This document shows positions 1 through 11,893 of a DNA stretch of 64,000 nucleotides, piece by piece. The DNA lies in the NCBI GenBank assembly GCA_016165875.1, contig JABBOT010000012.1:9820136-9884135 (forward strand). The letters are read 5' to 3'. The first letter of the stretch is position 1, and each line of letters begins with the position of its first letter. Under the pieces are notes generated by a model. It had not been told where the DNA came from. It did not search any database and saw only the letters and a program-made list of their open reading frames with translations. This stretch comes from Acanthopleura granulata. Its lineage: Eukaryota > Mollusca > Polyplacophora > Chitonida > Chitonidae. The translations under genes were made by a program, and so were the position numbers.

Positions 1-1574
1 TTTTCGAGATTTCTCTAACTCCACTTTTTCTCAGGGCTGTATAGGTAGTTTTATTGGGAGATGTAAGCTTCATACACTTCATACTCATGGGATGAACTTG
101 CTGTCAGAGTAAAAAATCTATGCATGATACGGGAAATTATGTCAGTTACCGTTGAAAGGCCAACATGGGGCATTTTGGTTTTTTCCACCTTGGATGACAC
201 TGCATGACCCGTGTTAGTGTGAAGGTGAAATGTCTTAACTAGGGTACTAAGCACCAATCTATACAATCAATCATTCCAAACTCAACAGGGATTGGGATGT
301 TAGGCCTGTGGAGTGTATAATGTGTCTTTCCAGGCAGATGGGTCGCCTGCTGTGCCATTTATAATATGTGTATGTTATTGCTGGGCTGCAGGTGATAGGT
401 CCCTGTCTGCTTCCTTATGTCAAAAGGTTTGACAGGTACCTAGCAGACTAACTGCTGGGATTTCCATCACATGCATAGGTATATGTAAACCTGATCACAA
501 CAGATGTACATGTAAGTGAAATATTGCCTTTGGCATATGACAACTGTCAGTGGATAGTGCATTAGTCAGCCACTGGAAGCATTAAAAATGCAGCACCATG
601 GAACATATTTTGCCAAGAAATGAAGAGAAATACTTTTGGTATCGGTATATAACTTATGAAATGCACTGTTAAATCTATTGTTATTTGTTTTGAGGTTTAT
701 GCTCTACTGAAAACTATTTTACTTTTAATGTATATATAATAGCAGTCATGGAAAGTGCTGGACAGACCATTTAGCTATCTGATGAATATGAGTTCATTTG
801 ATGGACGTGATTTCATTTTATAGCTCCTCCTTTCTGTTGATTTAGCTGTGTGTATAGTTGTGTTGTATTGATGGTGTTGGGGTATGGGAAAGGGGCGAGG
901 TCTGTGAGACGTTAATGGCTTATCCTAGAGGATCTCCGAAAGTCTGAATGTAAATCAGAACCTATTATAGAGAGAGCATTCCTTCATCTGATGAGTGTTG
1001 ACCAAGAGCTTTCCACTGTATGTGGACTTCATCACAGGCCTGGTACCATGTGTTTACTGAGAAATGGTAATAGAATTGTTGGCCAGTTCTCAAATGTTTC
1101 TTCCCAGGATTTATCGAGACAGTTTCTTTGGCCAAACCAAAGCAAACAAGAAAGGTGTCCAGCTAGTTTTAACACTTTCCTTTTAGTTGCAATACTTAAT
1201 TTGAAATGAGATGTTGTCCTGGACTCAAACCTGCATATGCAGTTGTCCACCTTGTGCATGCTGTTGCTCTGATATTTCATTATGGCTATGGCAGAGTTAT
1301 ACAAGGTTCTTCTAAATAGTTTTCTTAGAGCAGTTCCTGAGTTCAGCCATCTCGTACTTCAGGCACTTATTGTAGCTACAGACCAGCCATGTAGCTACAC
1401 ACCAGCACAAATATGCGTTCTACAAATTTCGGACATACAGTTACCTCTACTGTTTGTTCATGATTTTTTAGCATAGTTAAGCTAACATTGTTGTAGAGAG
1501 CCATTATAGTGTATACAGTGATGGTAATTTGGGAATTGTCTGTACTGTACATGAATACACATGCATGCATTGGG

Positions 1575-1805
1575 CCATCCTGAAAAAACTCTTTGACCTT
1601 CTGAGAAAAAATAGGAGTGGTCGGTAGGGAAATCTATTTTTCATTCTGGCTCATTATAGGAATTGTAAAGAAATTAAAATAGTGAGAAAAATTTAAAAAA
1701 AAACTTTTTTCATAATACCAATAAAAACTTTTGGGTAAGATCCTTTTGGAAGGCTCGGTCGGGCTATGCACAACAAACATATTTTTAAGGATGGCCTTGA
1801 TCTTG
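1575..1805. repeat. Dispersed repeat fragment, recalled from mollusc sequences
   Basis: Contains AGTGGTCGGTAGGG near 1616 and the phrases GGCTCGGTCGGGCTATG and TTTTTAAGGATGGCCTTG near 1752-1799. I remember close variants of these phrases as an interspersed element in mollusc transcripts and genomes. There is no coding potential. The call is from memory of wording, not from a repeat library, and the boundaries are approximate. Confidence 0.35.
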
Positions 1806-3196
1806 TGCAACAGACAGATGAATTGATTATAATGAGGTCACCTTGGATATTGTCCAGTTCATGCTTTTTGGTCAGTAGTCTGCTTCTGAATTTCATTTGT
1901 ACTGTATAGCATATTTGCACATGTATGTACATGATGAATACATGATAATGATGCATGTATATACATGTCTGCTCCGTAAGTAAATTATTGCAGTGTTATC
2001 ACTGATCACAGTCACTCATGATTATATTATGGTAATGATCAGTTAACAACTTGCTTAATGTTCCATGCATCAGGTGTTTCTGCTTGATTACCCTAGTTAC
2101 ATCATGGCATTATAGGAGCAGAAAGATGTATTGGCTAATTGTCTTGAAGGTTAACCACAGGTGTTAATGATGATTATATCACATTGACCTCATCTCTCTC
2201 ATTGTATGACTCTGACTGTGTCCGGGTAATCCGTATACATTTCTCAGGAAATTACTTTAGTCTGTTTTTAAAGTTATTAATAGTAAATCACCTTACATTA
2301 GATAAATTTGCAGCTAGTAGAATAATCATCTTTACTCATGATTTACTGTAAGTTATATTAAAATTTCACATTATTATTATGCCATCTTAGTACAGCACGA
2401 TAATTAATAGTCCAAAAATCCCATGAAATAATACATTATTTATTGTACTTATGATAAGTTATTTACCATAAGTTATGCTTGTTTGATTTGATGCAGTATG
2501 CTGTTTTGTTGTGCTACAGTGTATTGAACACAAAGTGTTTATATGATTTGATATGCAGTGTACAGAATGTGAAAATATATTTTATACTTATTGATTTCCG
2601 GTTGAATAATCGAACCAGGTTGAGCATTGAACATGTGTCTGTTTGTAATGGATTATAGAGCTTTCATATATGACTTCTATTTGAGAAGGCTTTTCCGGTG
2701 AAAATACATATACATATTCAAGCAGTATCCTGTAAACAGTTACATGTAATCATTCTCTGCCATGTCTCACAAAGAAGATGAAGTCAGAGGATTGCACTGA
2801 TGGTTCACTGTTTCCTGGAAAACATGTCTAGTGCTGGCTAGCATTTCTGTACACAGAAACAATGGGAGAGGAGATCACTATTTTGCACAGCCTTGGTGTA
2901 TCTGAGGTCCTGTGTTATAAAACTAGGTTTGGTCAGATGTCTGGGGGCAGCCAAGGCTATGTATAGTCTCAAACATTTATTATCTTTTTGAAGCTGGTTG
3001 GGAGCCTATTGATTTCCAAAACAGCAGTCTTCAGCAGGAGGAGGAATAAATAATGGATTTGATGCAGATAATGAAGACCTCTGTTTGAGCTTTAATTAAT
3101 ACAGGGCACATCAGGCCAAACATGCCCTCCATGTGGTGGTGGCATGCAGTGGAGAATTATTCCAATCATATGTATTTTCGATATTGCAACAGCGGT

Positions 3197-3438
3197 TTGT
3201 CTTATACTTATCTGATACAACATGCATATAGTACCGTAATTCTTCAACCTTTTCACATGTTTACAAGGCATTTACTCAAGCATATTCTGAGAAGATTACT
3301 CTGTGTCTACTGATAAAATTATACTTCTTGCGAATCCCTGAAACTGGCCAATCCAACCAATGTAGTTTTGTCTCCAAAATTAAATTGTGCATAAATTGCA
3401 ATGAAAGTTGCTATATCATGTGCGAAAAAGTTGAAGAA
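3197..3438. repeat. Dispersed repeat X, copy 1
   Basis: About 240 bases that align along their length with 12415-12652. Shared words include GTAATTCTTCAA, AAGCATATTCT, GATAAAATT/AATAAAATT, CCCTGAA followed by CCAACC and AACAA/AACCAA, and a GCAAAAAG/GCGAAAAAG end. The two copies are about 70-75% alike by eye, with small indels. This is an old interspersed element; its class is unknown and it shows no protein. Confidence 0.6.
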
Positions 3439-3550
3439 ATAGGGTAAGTTAGTGTGTAAAGGTGCACACATCAACATGTGTTTGTGGTAATGGTACTTAA
3501 TTTCCTTGTTTGTGCATGGTATAATGTAAGTGTAGTCAGACATTTCCTCT

Positions 3551-3613
3551 TTATGGCTTCCTCACACCATAATGCTGGCGGCCATCGTACAAGTGAAATA
3601 TTCTTGAATTATA
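3551..3613 (-). repeat. Dispersed repeat Y, reverse-oriented fragment
   Basis: Reverse complement of the left part of the element at 35802-35945. It shares CACACCATAATGCTGGCGGCC and AAGTGAAATATTCTTGA. A third copy is at 12291-12370. I recall this family as very common in mollusc genomes. It is only the terminal part and carries no coding sequence. Confidence 0.6.
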
Positions 3614-4202
3614 TTGAATGTAGCTAAGTACAACATGTAGCTGTCCGTAACAAGTGCTGAGAAGTGCTGTAATGTACAACAAGTATGTCAGACAAGGTTA
3701 AACATCCTCTCAGCCCCTTCACTAAGAAAAATTGGAAATGTAAACACTCATCTTTGTTGCTGTCGGTAGAACCTTTACATGTGTGCTTGCATATGGTGCA
3801 GTGACTTCGATGTACGTGTGCACTATTCATTATATTCACTTGTACATGAAGATCTGAGGGTTTCGTACAAAAAGGTTTAGACAATTCGTGAAAATTTCTG
3901 AAATGGTGATATAAACTGTATTTCTAAGGTGATATAAACATGGTACTTCACCAAAGGCAGCCATTTAACAATGCATATTTATAGACAAAGGCACTTCATG
4001 TATGTGTGTACATTTACAGTAGGAGATACATGTACTGCAGGTTGAGGAGGGGCACGTTACAAGGAGGTGTTACTCTTGTCAAAGGTAACTGTCAAGACGA
4101 CACAGTAGGGATAGCCAGAGTAGTTGTAAGAAGAGTCCACTTTTAAATACGTGTAGAGTATGCATCATCACCTAAAACATCATGTACTGATACAAATTTT
4201 TG

Positions 4203-4403
4203 ATGTTGGACCCCATGAGATGAGACCCCATTGTTACAGATTCTTAATGTTTTGACGTTGGACCCCACAATATGAGACCCCATTGTTACAGATTCTTAAT
4301 GTTTTGATCTTGGACCCCAAGAGATTAGACCCCATTGTTACAGGTTCTTAATGTTTTGATGTCCCCATGAGATGAGACTACATTGTTGCAGATTCTTAAT
4401 GTT
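4203..4403. repeat. Tandem repeat, 52-bp unit, about 4 copies
   Basis: Units share GACCCCATTGTTACAGATTC followed by TTAATGTTTTGA. Successive TTGGACCCC starts fall at 4206, 4258 and 4310, a constant period of 52. The fourth unit is shortened at its left end. It is a simple minisatellite with no gene function visible. Confidence 0.9.
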
Positions 4404-6138
4404 TAAAGATATGTTTATAAAGATATGTAGAGAAGTTTCTCGTAACACCTCTCCTAGACAATGAAATTGCGAACCCTTGCAAGTTGAAGCGAAAATGACT
4501 GTCTAGCAGTGCACTGATGGCAGTTAATTTTTTCTGTGCAGTCAGTGCCCTGTGCAGAGTCTGTACTCTTCTTCACTGTCAGTCTCGACTGCATGGTGGC
4601 CTTTGCCTCTGTGTTGGCCGAAGTGTACCGATATTAATTATTAATTCAAGAAAAGTCATATTCATTGTAATAAATTTGTTATATCAGCGTTTTGCACGGT
4701 GAAAGGCACCCAGCAAGCTGGTATAATTTTTAGTGTTCTTGATAAGGGACATACAGGACCTGTACTGGTACAGAGTCATGCTAGGAAAAAAGGACAAGAA
4801 CATCATGTACTCTACTGGCACAGGCTGTGCTGAATTCATGATATAGGAAATACAAATTGAAATGGATACTTTATTCAGGAGATGTACATTGCTGTCTCTG
4901 GTGGTTGACATTGTATGCATATTGGCACATGGCAAGTGGATCCTGCTGGTTGGGTGCTGTGATGGTAGAGTAAGATTATTTTATACGGACATGATAGACA
5001 GGGTGTGAATCAAACCAAGAAACAACATGCATATGTACAGGTACGTGCTTAATTTGGGGAAACTTGTCACAGTGTGCCACACTGTTGTTAACTTGCCTTT
5101 TATGTAATTATTTATAGATCATAGCATTCGGTCAACCTTTGCATTGGCATGTTTGCCAGAGGTGCAATTGAATTCCGCTATTTGATTTCTGTCTGGAATT
5201 GGAAAGGCTGGTGGAATTTGCAGTGGCCTTGGCCAGCTCCCCATCTCTCATAAATCCAATATTGGTCCAACGGTGTTGGGGAATTTGGGTTGATGTGTTC
5301 TGATCGCTGCCAGTCCGAGGGAACACTCGTTGTTGTTATTGGAGTGAAATGAATGTCCCGAGGACTGCTCTGCACTGTGACGTTTATCATAACTCAGCAG
5401 TGGCCCCAGGCTACACATTTCTATGCGGAAACTTTATGAAGGTTTGGACGATTGCAAGAGATCCTTTACAAGTGTGCTATGACTGGAATTTGTTGGCCTC
5501 AGTTGATGGGAAAGACTTCTAAGTGCCACTTAACAATGAAAGTGATGTACTGGAAGATATAGTGTGTGTTTGCTGCTGATGCTCTCATCTGTATGATGCG
5601 CAGTGTTTTGCAGTGGTATTAAAGGCAGATTCATTTACATATATGTGCACATCTTCATCTGAAAATTTGTATGACTATGTATACATGAGAATATACATTT
5701 GACCACCTGTGGATTAAAAATAATCACAGAATTCATTATATAGAAGAGTCATATATGATGTAGATGGCTGAATCTTTTGCTCTAAAAATATATTTCCTAA
5801 GGATACACTTCAAAGAAAAATGCTGCCTTTACCACACTTTTTTACATTTCTTTTTATTCTTAGTTTTGAATTCATGTTTTTGTGTCAATTTCCAAGGTCT
5901 GTCACAGTTTCTTTGTCATGTAACTGACTAAACAATGTCATGCAGAAGGTACATGCACTTACATATCAACATCACTTATCATGTGAATATCTTTCTTAAT
6001 AAACATGAAAGGCAACGTTAGACAGAGTGGTATTGATAATGCATGTTCCTTGAGGTGTATGTAACTGCATAACAGGAGTTCTTGTGCTTGTTTCCTTCTG
6101 GCCTTTTGTCCATTCAGTGTGTGCATATAACTGGTGGT

Positions 6139-7074
6139 GGGTCATATCTTACTGATCACCATGGATCATACCTTACTGATCACTGTGGGTCATATCTTAC
6201 TGATCACCGTGGGTCATGTCTAACTGATCACTGTGGGTCATATCTTACTCATCACCATGGATCATATCTTACTAATCACCGTGGGTCATGTCTAACTGAT
6301 CACTGTGGGTCATATCTTACTCATCACCATGGATCATACCTTACTGATCACTGTGGGTCATATCTTACTGATCACTGTGGGTCATGTCTTACTGATCACT
6401 GTGGGTTATATCTTACTGATCACTGTGGGTCATACCTTAGTGATACATGTGGGTCATGTCTTATTGATCACTGTGGGTCATATCTTACTTATCACTGTGG
6501 GTCATGTCTAACTGATCACTGTGGGTCATATCTTACTGATCACTGTGGGTCATATCTTACTGATCACTGTGGGTCATATCTTACTTATCACTATGGGTCA
6601 TATCTTACTGATCACTGTGGGTCATATCTTACTGATCACCGTGGATCATGTCTAACTGATCACTGTGGGTCATATCTTACTGATCACTGTGGGTCATATC
6701 TTACTCATCACTGTGGGTCATATCTTACTGATCACTGTGGGTCATATCTTACTGATCACCGTGGGTCATGTCTTACTGATCACTGTGGGTCATATCTTAC
6801 TCATCACCATGGATCATACCTTACTGATCACTGTGGGCTATATCTTACTCATCACCGTGGGTCATATCTTACTGATCACTGTGGGTCATATCTTACTGAT
6901 CACCGTGGGTCATATCTTACTGATCACTGTGGGTCATATCTTACTCATCACCATGGATCATACCTTACTGATCACTGTGGGTCATATCTTACTCATCACC
7001 ATGGATCATACCTTACTGATCACCGTGGGTCATGTCTTACTGATCACTGTGGGTCATATCTTACTGATCACTGT
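6139..7074. repeat. 24-bp minisatellite, 39 units without indels
   Basis: The unit begins GGGTCATATCTTACTGATCA and ends CTGT. The array is 936 bases, exactly 39 x 24. All variation is substitution at a few positions (A/G in CATATC, the base before ATCA, CTGT/CCGT/CCAT). Because 24 is a multiple of 3 the array is open in two + frames and gives a 334-residue chance frame reading YLTDHCGS over and over. Frequent amino-acid-changing differences between units (Y/C, D/H/Y/N, C/R/H) argue against selection on that peptide. Each unit contains the palindrome TGATCA. Confidence 0.95.
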
Positions 7075-10000
7075 GTTATTTCATAATCCTGTGATTACCA
7101 AGTTGATAATGTTTTTGTTTTCTTTTGAGTGCTGAGTTTGAGCATACGTGTACATGTATGTCCATTGCATGGCCATAAAAACAAAAGAAATAAAAAACAA
7201 TAACCTGCTTAAATAGGCAAATATTCCGAATGTTTCTGTAAACGTAACTATTTGATATTAGACACTTAATGTTACTTTCAAGAACATGTCAGCACCAGTG
7301 GTGTAGTAGTACTAAAATAGCAACAAATTTTAGAGAGCATACCCAGAATATGCAATGTCAGACAGTGACCTCAAGCATCAAGGATGTGGGGTTCCTCTTA
7401 TGCTACTTAAAATTTTTTGTGTTAAATTAAACCTCACCTTTGATTCTGAAAGTTTCATAAAAGGTTTCTTATAATCCCTTAAACAAATTTTGTGAGGTAT
7501 TGAAGTCATTACACTAGAAACATTTTGAATAATTCCTTATTCAGGAAAGTTTTTTTTTTTTTTTCTGGGCCGAGCTGATATATTACTTCAGCAGTGAAGA
7601 AACTCTGGTTAGAATCTGTATTCATTTGTAAGTGACCTATGTGTAGATGGTCTGACAATTTACGGGAGATAGTTTGGCAGACATGGGAACCTGAATACAT
7701 CATAAAATTCTTTTTTTTTTGTTCGCCACATGCAAAGAAATTACACACATATTGTATGAAGGTGCCCAATGAAATGTCGTACAAAAACCAAAGATTCTCA
7801 GAATTGTCTGGGCTGTGTATGTGAAATGATGTGCTTGTGAAAATTATATTATTTTTGATATACAGGAAATCAAAGACAGATGTATTTGAACATTTTTGTA
7901 AAAGATTTTTTTAAATCAGGCATTTTTAGCAGAGAGATTCTCCCCTATTGACTTGCAGGGCATGTAAAAAAAGATACAGTTTTTATGTACAAAAACTACT
8001 AGCCAAAGCCTCAAATGAGGTGGATGGCAATTGGATATGACAGTTATTGATTGCTAACCGCTTCAGGGTGGGGGAAGGTTTGCTTCCTGATCACGGCAGG
8101 GGCTGCTATGAAGCATCCGCAACATTATTTTCATCTGTATTACAACAAAGCTCAGATAGCACTTCAAATTAGTCATTTGCACTAATTAGCATGCTTCATT
8201 ACTCTCTACTAACAAACACAGTTTGTGGATTTTTGCATGTCTGCCTTGTTCCATGAATGTATTCGCTTACAACAGCCATAATTATGATACAGAACACGCA
8301 ATATTAGCATGAGTGGTGATGTGTATATGCACCAATACCTTTGATTATGTCTATCTAGGTGTGCACACATGATCTGTGTGGTGTGGAGAGGAATATCAGC
8401 TCTATTCACGTGCCATGCATGCTGGACTAAAAAACATGATAGACACATGTATTAGGATGTCAACTAATGAAGTAAGATATTCATATCCAGGGGAAACTGA
8501 CCAATAATTTAACAGCAGTGTTCGTTGATACTCATATCATCAAATTGTTCAGTAGACAAAGTGAGGGGTCTGCATGTACATCTACGTGCAAGTCATTTGC
8601 ATAGGGAAATCTTCTAAAGACCATATCTCAGTGATGCTCTTGACTGCATGTTAGATTCAAACTTTAACCAACATGCATGTAACTGTCTTTGGAATTTAAA
8701 TGCATGATCTATACCTCGGAATCTGTCGCCAAGGTAAGTGTTTATCGTACTTTTAGAAATAAAAGAACAACAGGGTGCTATTTTCCAGTGAGTGTGTGTA
8801 CTTGTATTTATTGTCATGTACTTACTGAACTTTTGCCATAGGTTTCAGCACGTCTTTGCAGTCATAAATAATACATATATCTCAGTGGATTCATGTACAG
8901 AGAGCACTGATTTTATCACATCAGACCACAACTGTCATCACCTACATGAAGCTGGCCTCATTAATGGCTAGCCTAGTAATGTTATGAGAACACATCCAAA
9001 TAAACAGCAGACTGTCATTCTATTATATATATTTCCCTGCTGTATTGGGATGCTCTGTGATTTCATTTGCTCAGGGTACACAGGTGTATTTCTGGACACA
9101 GCGGACCATTGTGCACTAAGTGGTGCCCTGGGTTATTTTACAAAGCGCTTTTGTGCTACTTGATTATCATCACAGGAACCTTGTTACCTGCGTGCCTGAG
9201 CAAAAACCATATTTGTCACTTTGACATTTTCTTTAGTTCAGACTTTCTTCGGTGCTCATTTGTTGATGTAGTAGGTGTGTTGACCAAGTGACAGAGAGTA
9301 TATCCCTAAAGACATGTAACATGTCAATGTACTATATTCTAAAAATACAGTTGTATTCCAGCAGTATATGTAAGAACAGGTAACTGCTAATGTCGTTTGA
9401 AATGCACTCAGATCATGTCATATATGTAGTTAGAGTGTTTCTATAAATAAACCATGAACGAGTAAAACTATATGGAAAGCAAAAACAGGAATTTCCGTTC
9501 TTCAAAACACTATGGAATTACATGTACAGTTTACATATATATTAAGTAATTCAGAGTTTGCCAGTACATGGAACATTAGTGTTTAACACCCTGGTGGAAT
9601 TATGAGATGAGGTATCTCAGTGTTTCAAGTCACAACCCAGTACACTCATACTTTATATCCTCAAGTTAATGGTTTGGCCAAGTGTGTTAAGGCTGTCATT
9701 TCTTGAGACATTTCTGTAGTATATGAAGTACATGTACCTAACTAACTGCAATAGAATGTTACTTTATAATGAGTAGGTGTATAAGGAAAACTTTGTGTAA
9801 TCTAGTGCAGTCTTAAGCTTTATTCTGTTTTTCTGGGTGGAGTTTTGTGTGTGGATTTAAATATAGAGGATGTCCTGGCAATAGGTTTGGCAACACACAT
9901 GCCAGAACACAGATTGTAGCACTGTCAGCCATTGTTTTGACACCGCTAACTAAATTGCTGTGTGTATAGTGTCAAAAAAGAAGGGAGGTCAAGGGCGGAC

Positions 10001-11743
10001 TCTGATGGCTGCTGCAGCAGCGTCTTGTTTCTGACAAGTGTGGAGAGTTGAGGTAGCCTAATTGTTTATGAACTAGAGTAATCAAGTGATCTGTCAGAAG
10101 TGAAAGCTGTTGTGTCAGGTTAGGTTTAAGCAGGATCTGGTGGCATCCTCGGGATGTACAACATGAACCAGCAGGCTCTGGATGCAGGGACAGCTGTGGC
10201 TTGTCTACTTCAGGGAATCTTGTAACATGGAAAAGCAGGAGTAAAGTCAGACTTCATCAGTTCTAATACAGCCTAAATGCTATTCCCCTGAACGTGTATT
10301 CCAGCTGTAAATAAGCTGCATGTATATCAGAAAAGAAAAAGATATTTTTTTACACATAAATGTACATGTAATATTAGCTGGGTTGGCCCACATTAGACCT
10401 TTACATGAATTTTTGCATTCTTGAATTGTGAAAGAAAACTGAATTATTATGCTGTCTGTTTTGACTATTGTCTACACTAAAAAACTGAAGGATGTACCTG
10501 TTTATGTATGTACCCACATACAGATGTACATGTAGCTTCAAGGTTATACAGATACTTGTTTGTGTCACAGAACATTCCTAACTAATGAACAACCCACAAA
10601 ATGTAATGGTCTTGTGAAAGGTTTAATGTACATGCATTTGACCCAAAATTTCACTCATGACTGTTGACTTCATTTTTCCTGATTCTGGGGTTTCTGTTTA
10701 CCTTAGAAACTGAGAGATGTTTTCAGGTTTGATTGAATAGTTCAATGATATCCTTTTTGAAAGATAAGAGTTTAAGGTTTATGACCCTTATTTGCTGCTA
10801 AAAATATGCTTTTTGGGGCAAATTTTTAGGGTAAAATACAGTACTTGATCTGTAGTACAAACATAAGTTAATGTAGTCATACAAATATTCCAAATTTATG
10901 ACAGTTCTCTGTTCAGTAGCCTCAGCGATGCTATAGTGCATGCCTACTCTGCATGTTGCACTCATTTGTTTCATGTAAAAGTAAATGTACTGCTCACACT
11001 TCCATATATATAGGCATACACATATTTATGCAGCTGTTTAAATATGAAAGGGATTGTTCCGTGCTTATTTACTGGGAGTATTTTTGGCATCAGTCTGGTA
11101 CATGTAGTTAAAGAAAAAAACATCCATGTACCAAATTTTCATATTGTTATACTGGTATAATTAATCATTTATATATGTAGTGTTGAGATTTTATAACAGT
11201 CAGCCAAGACTAATGTTCTAATACATACATGGAGATTTGAAAATAAATTTGCATACATTAAATTAAATGCAATGATTTTTCAGTGTGGAATATCATACTG
11301 CATTTGAGTATGTTTGAAGTGGACCATTTCATCGGCTACAAAACTACTGCAGTATACATTAATTACTACATGAAGTTTTGTAAAACTGAATGTTCCTTGC
11401 TCATGCTGGAAAAACAAAAGATATTAAGTATTTTCTTTAACCATTAAGAATCCTTTTTAAGGATACTATTTTGCACTATTATATTTTGAAATTTGATTCC
11501 GCTTCCAGTGGTATTCAATTTTGAATCAAGTATCAATGTTATTAAAAGTGTGCTGAATTAAGCTACATGTATGTGATCTGCTAAGGGATCAGCAAAGGAC
11601 CTTTGTTGAAATTTGTGTTTCTCTGTCATTATGTATTTTGTGTGTGTCTTTGTTAAACTGTAGCAGAAGTTTTCATTGAGCTGTATAAAGACATTTTACA
11701 TATACATGTATGTGATTGTGTCTTATCTTCTCTTTTATTGCAG

Positions 11744-11893
11744 CTCAAGATTGTCTCACATATATGCAAAATGGTAGTGACTTGGTGAAGGTCAGGTCAA
11801 ACAGTCGGCAGTACCACAGGTTGTTTACCCTGAACAATGACCTCACAGAAATCAGATGGCATCCCACCTCCAAGAAACCACACAAGGCCAGAA
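11744..11893 (+). CDS. PLCL: PLCL exon 1 of window (start of PH domain)
   Basis: Acceptor TTTTATTGCAG ends at 11743 and donor GTAAGT starts at 11894. The exon enters with two bases of a split codon and leaves in phase 1. It encodes the N-terminal strands of the pleckstrin homology domain, with [17 protein letters not shown] near the front and LTEIRWHP after. In PLC-delta and PRIP this basic strand and loop binds the phosphates of Ins(1,4,5)P3 or PtdIns(4,5)P2; K and R residues are kept here. The in-frame Met at 11764 is internal and I do not treat it as the start, since the match to the family continues upstream to the splice site (QDCL). Confidence 0.93.

Larger units (their letters stand above)
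1..11743 (+). other. Upstream sequence: intron or 5' flank, no recognised exon
   Basis: The first recognised exon begins at a good splice acceptor (pyrimidine tract then CAG at 11741-11743) in mid-codon, so at least one coding exon lies further upstream. I looked here for sequence resembling the PLCL N-terminus ending in a phase-1 donor and found none. The stretch may be intron, or 5' flank with a diverged exon I missed. It holds two tandem arrays (4203-4403 and 6139-7074) and several dispersed repeats described separately. Otherwise it is AT-rich sequence with many short CATGTACATG-type words and only short chance reading frames. Confidence 0.6.

Noticed and set aside
6139..7074. CRISPR array
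   Set aside because: Units are contiguous without unique spacers, and the genome is animal.
6082..7086. 334-residue open frame reading YLTDHCGS repeats
   Set aside because: It is the direct result of a 24-bp array; a second frame is equally open, and unit differences change amino acids freely.
8700..8735. Possible upstream exon ending at GTAAGTG (8732)
   Set aside because: The preceding codons do not resemble PLCL, and the phase would not fit exon 1.
10155..10227. 24-codon frame starting MYNMNQQALDAG as an alternative first exon
   Set aside because: It ends in a stop without a splice donor in frame and does not resemble the PLCL N-terminus.
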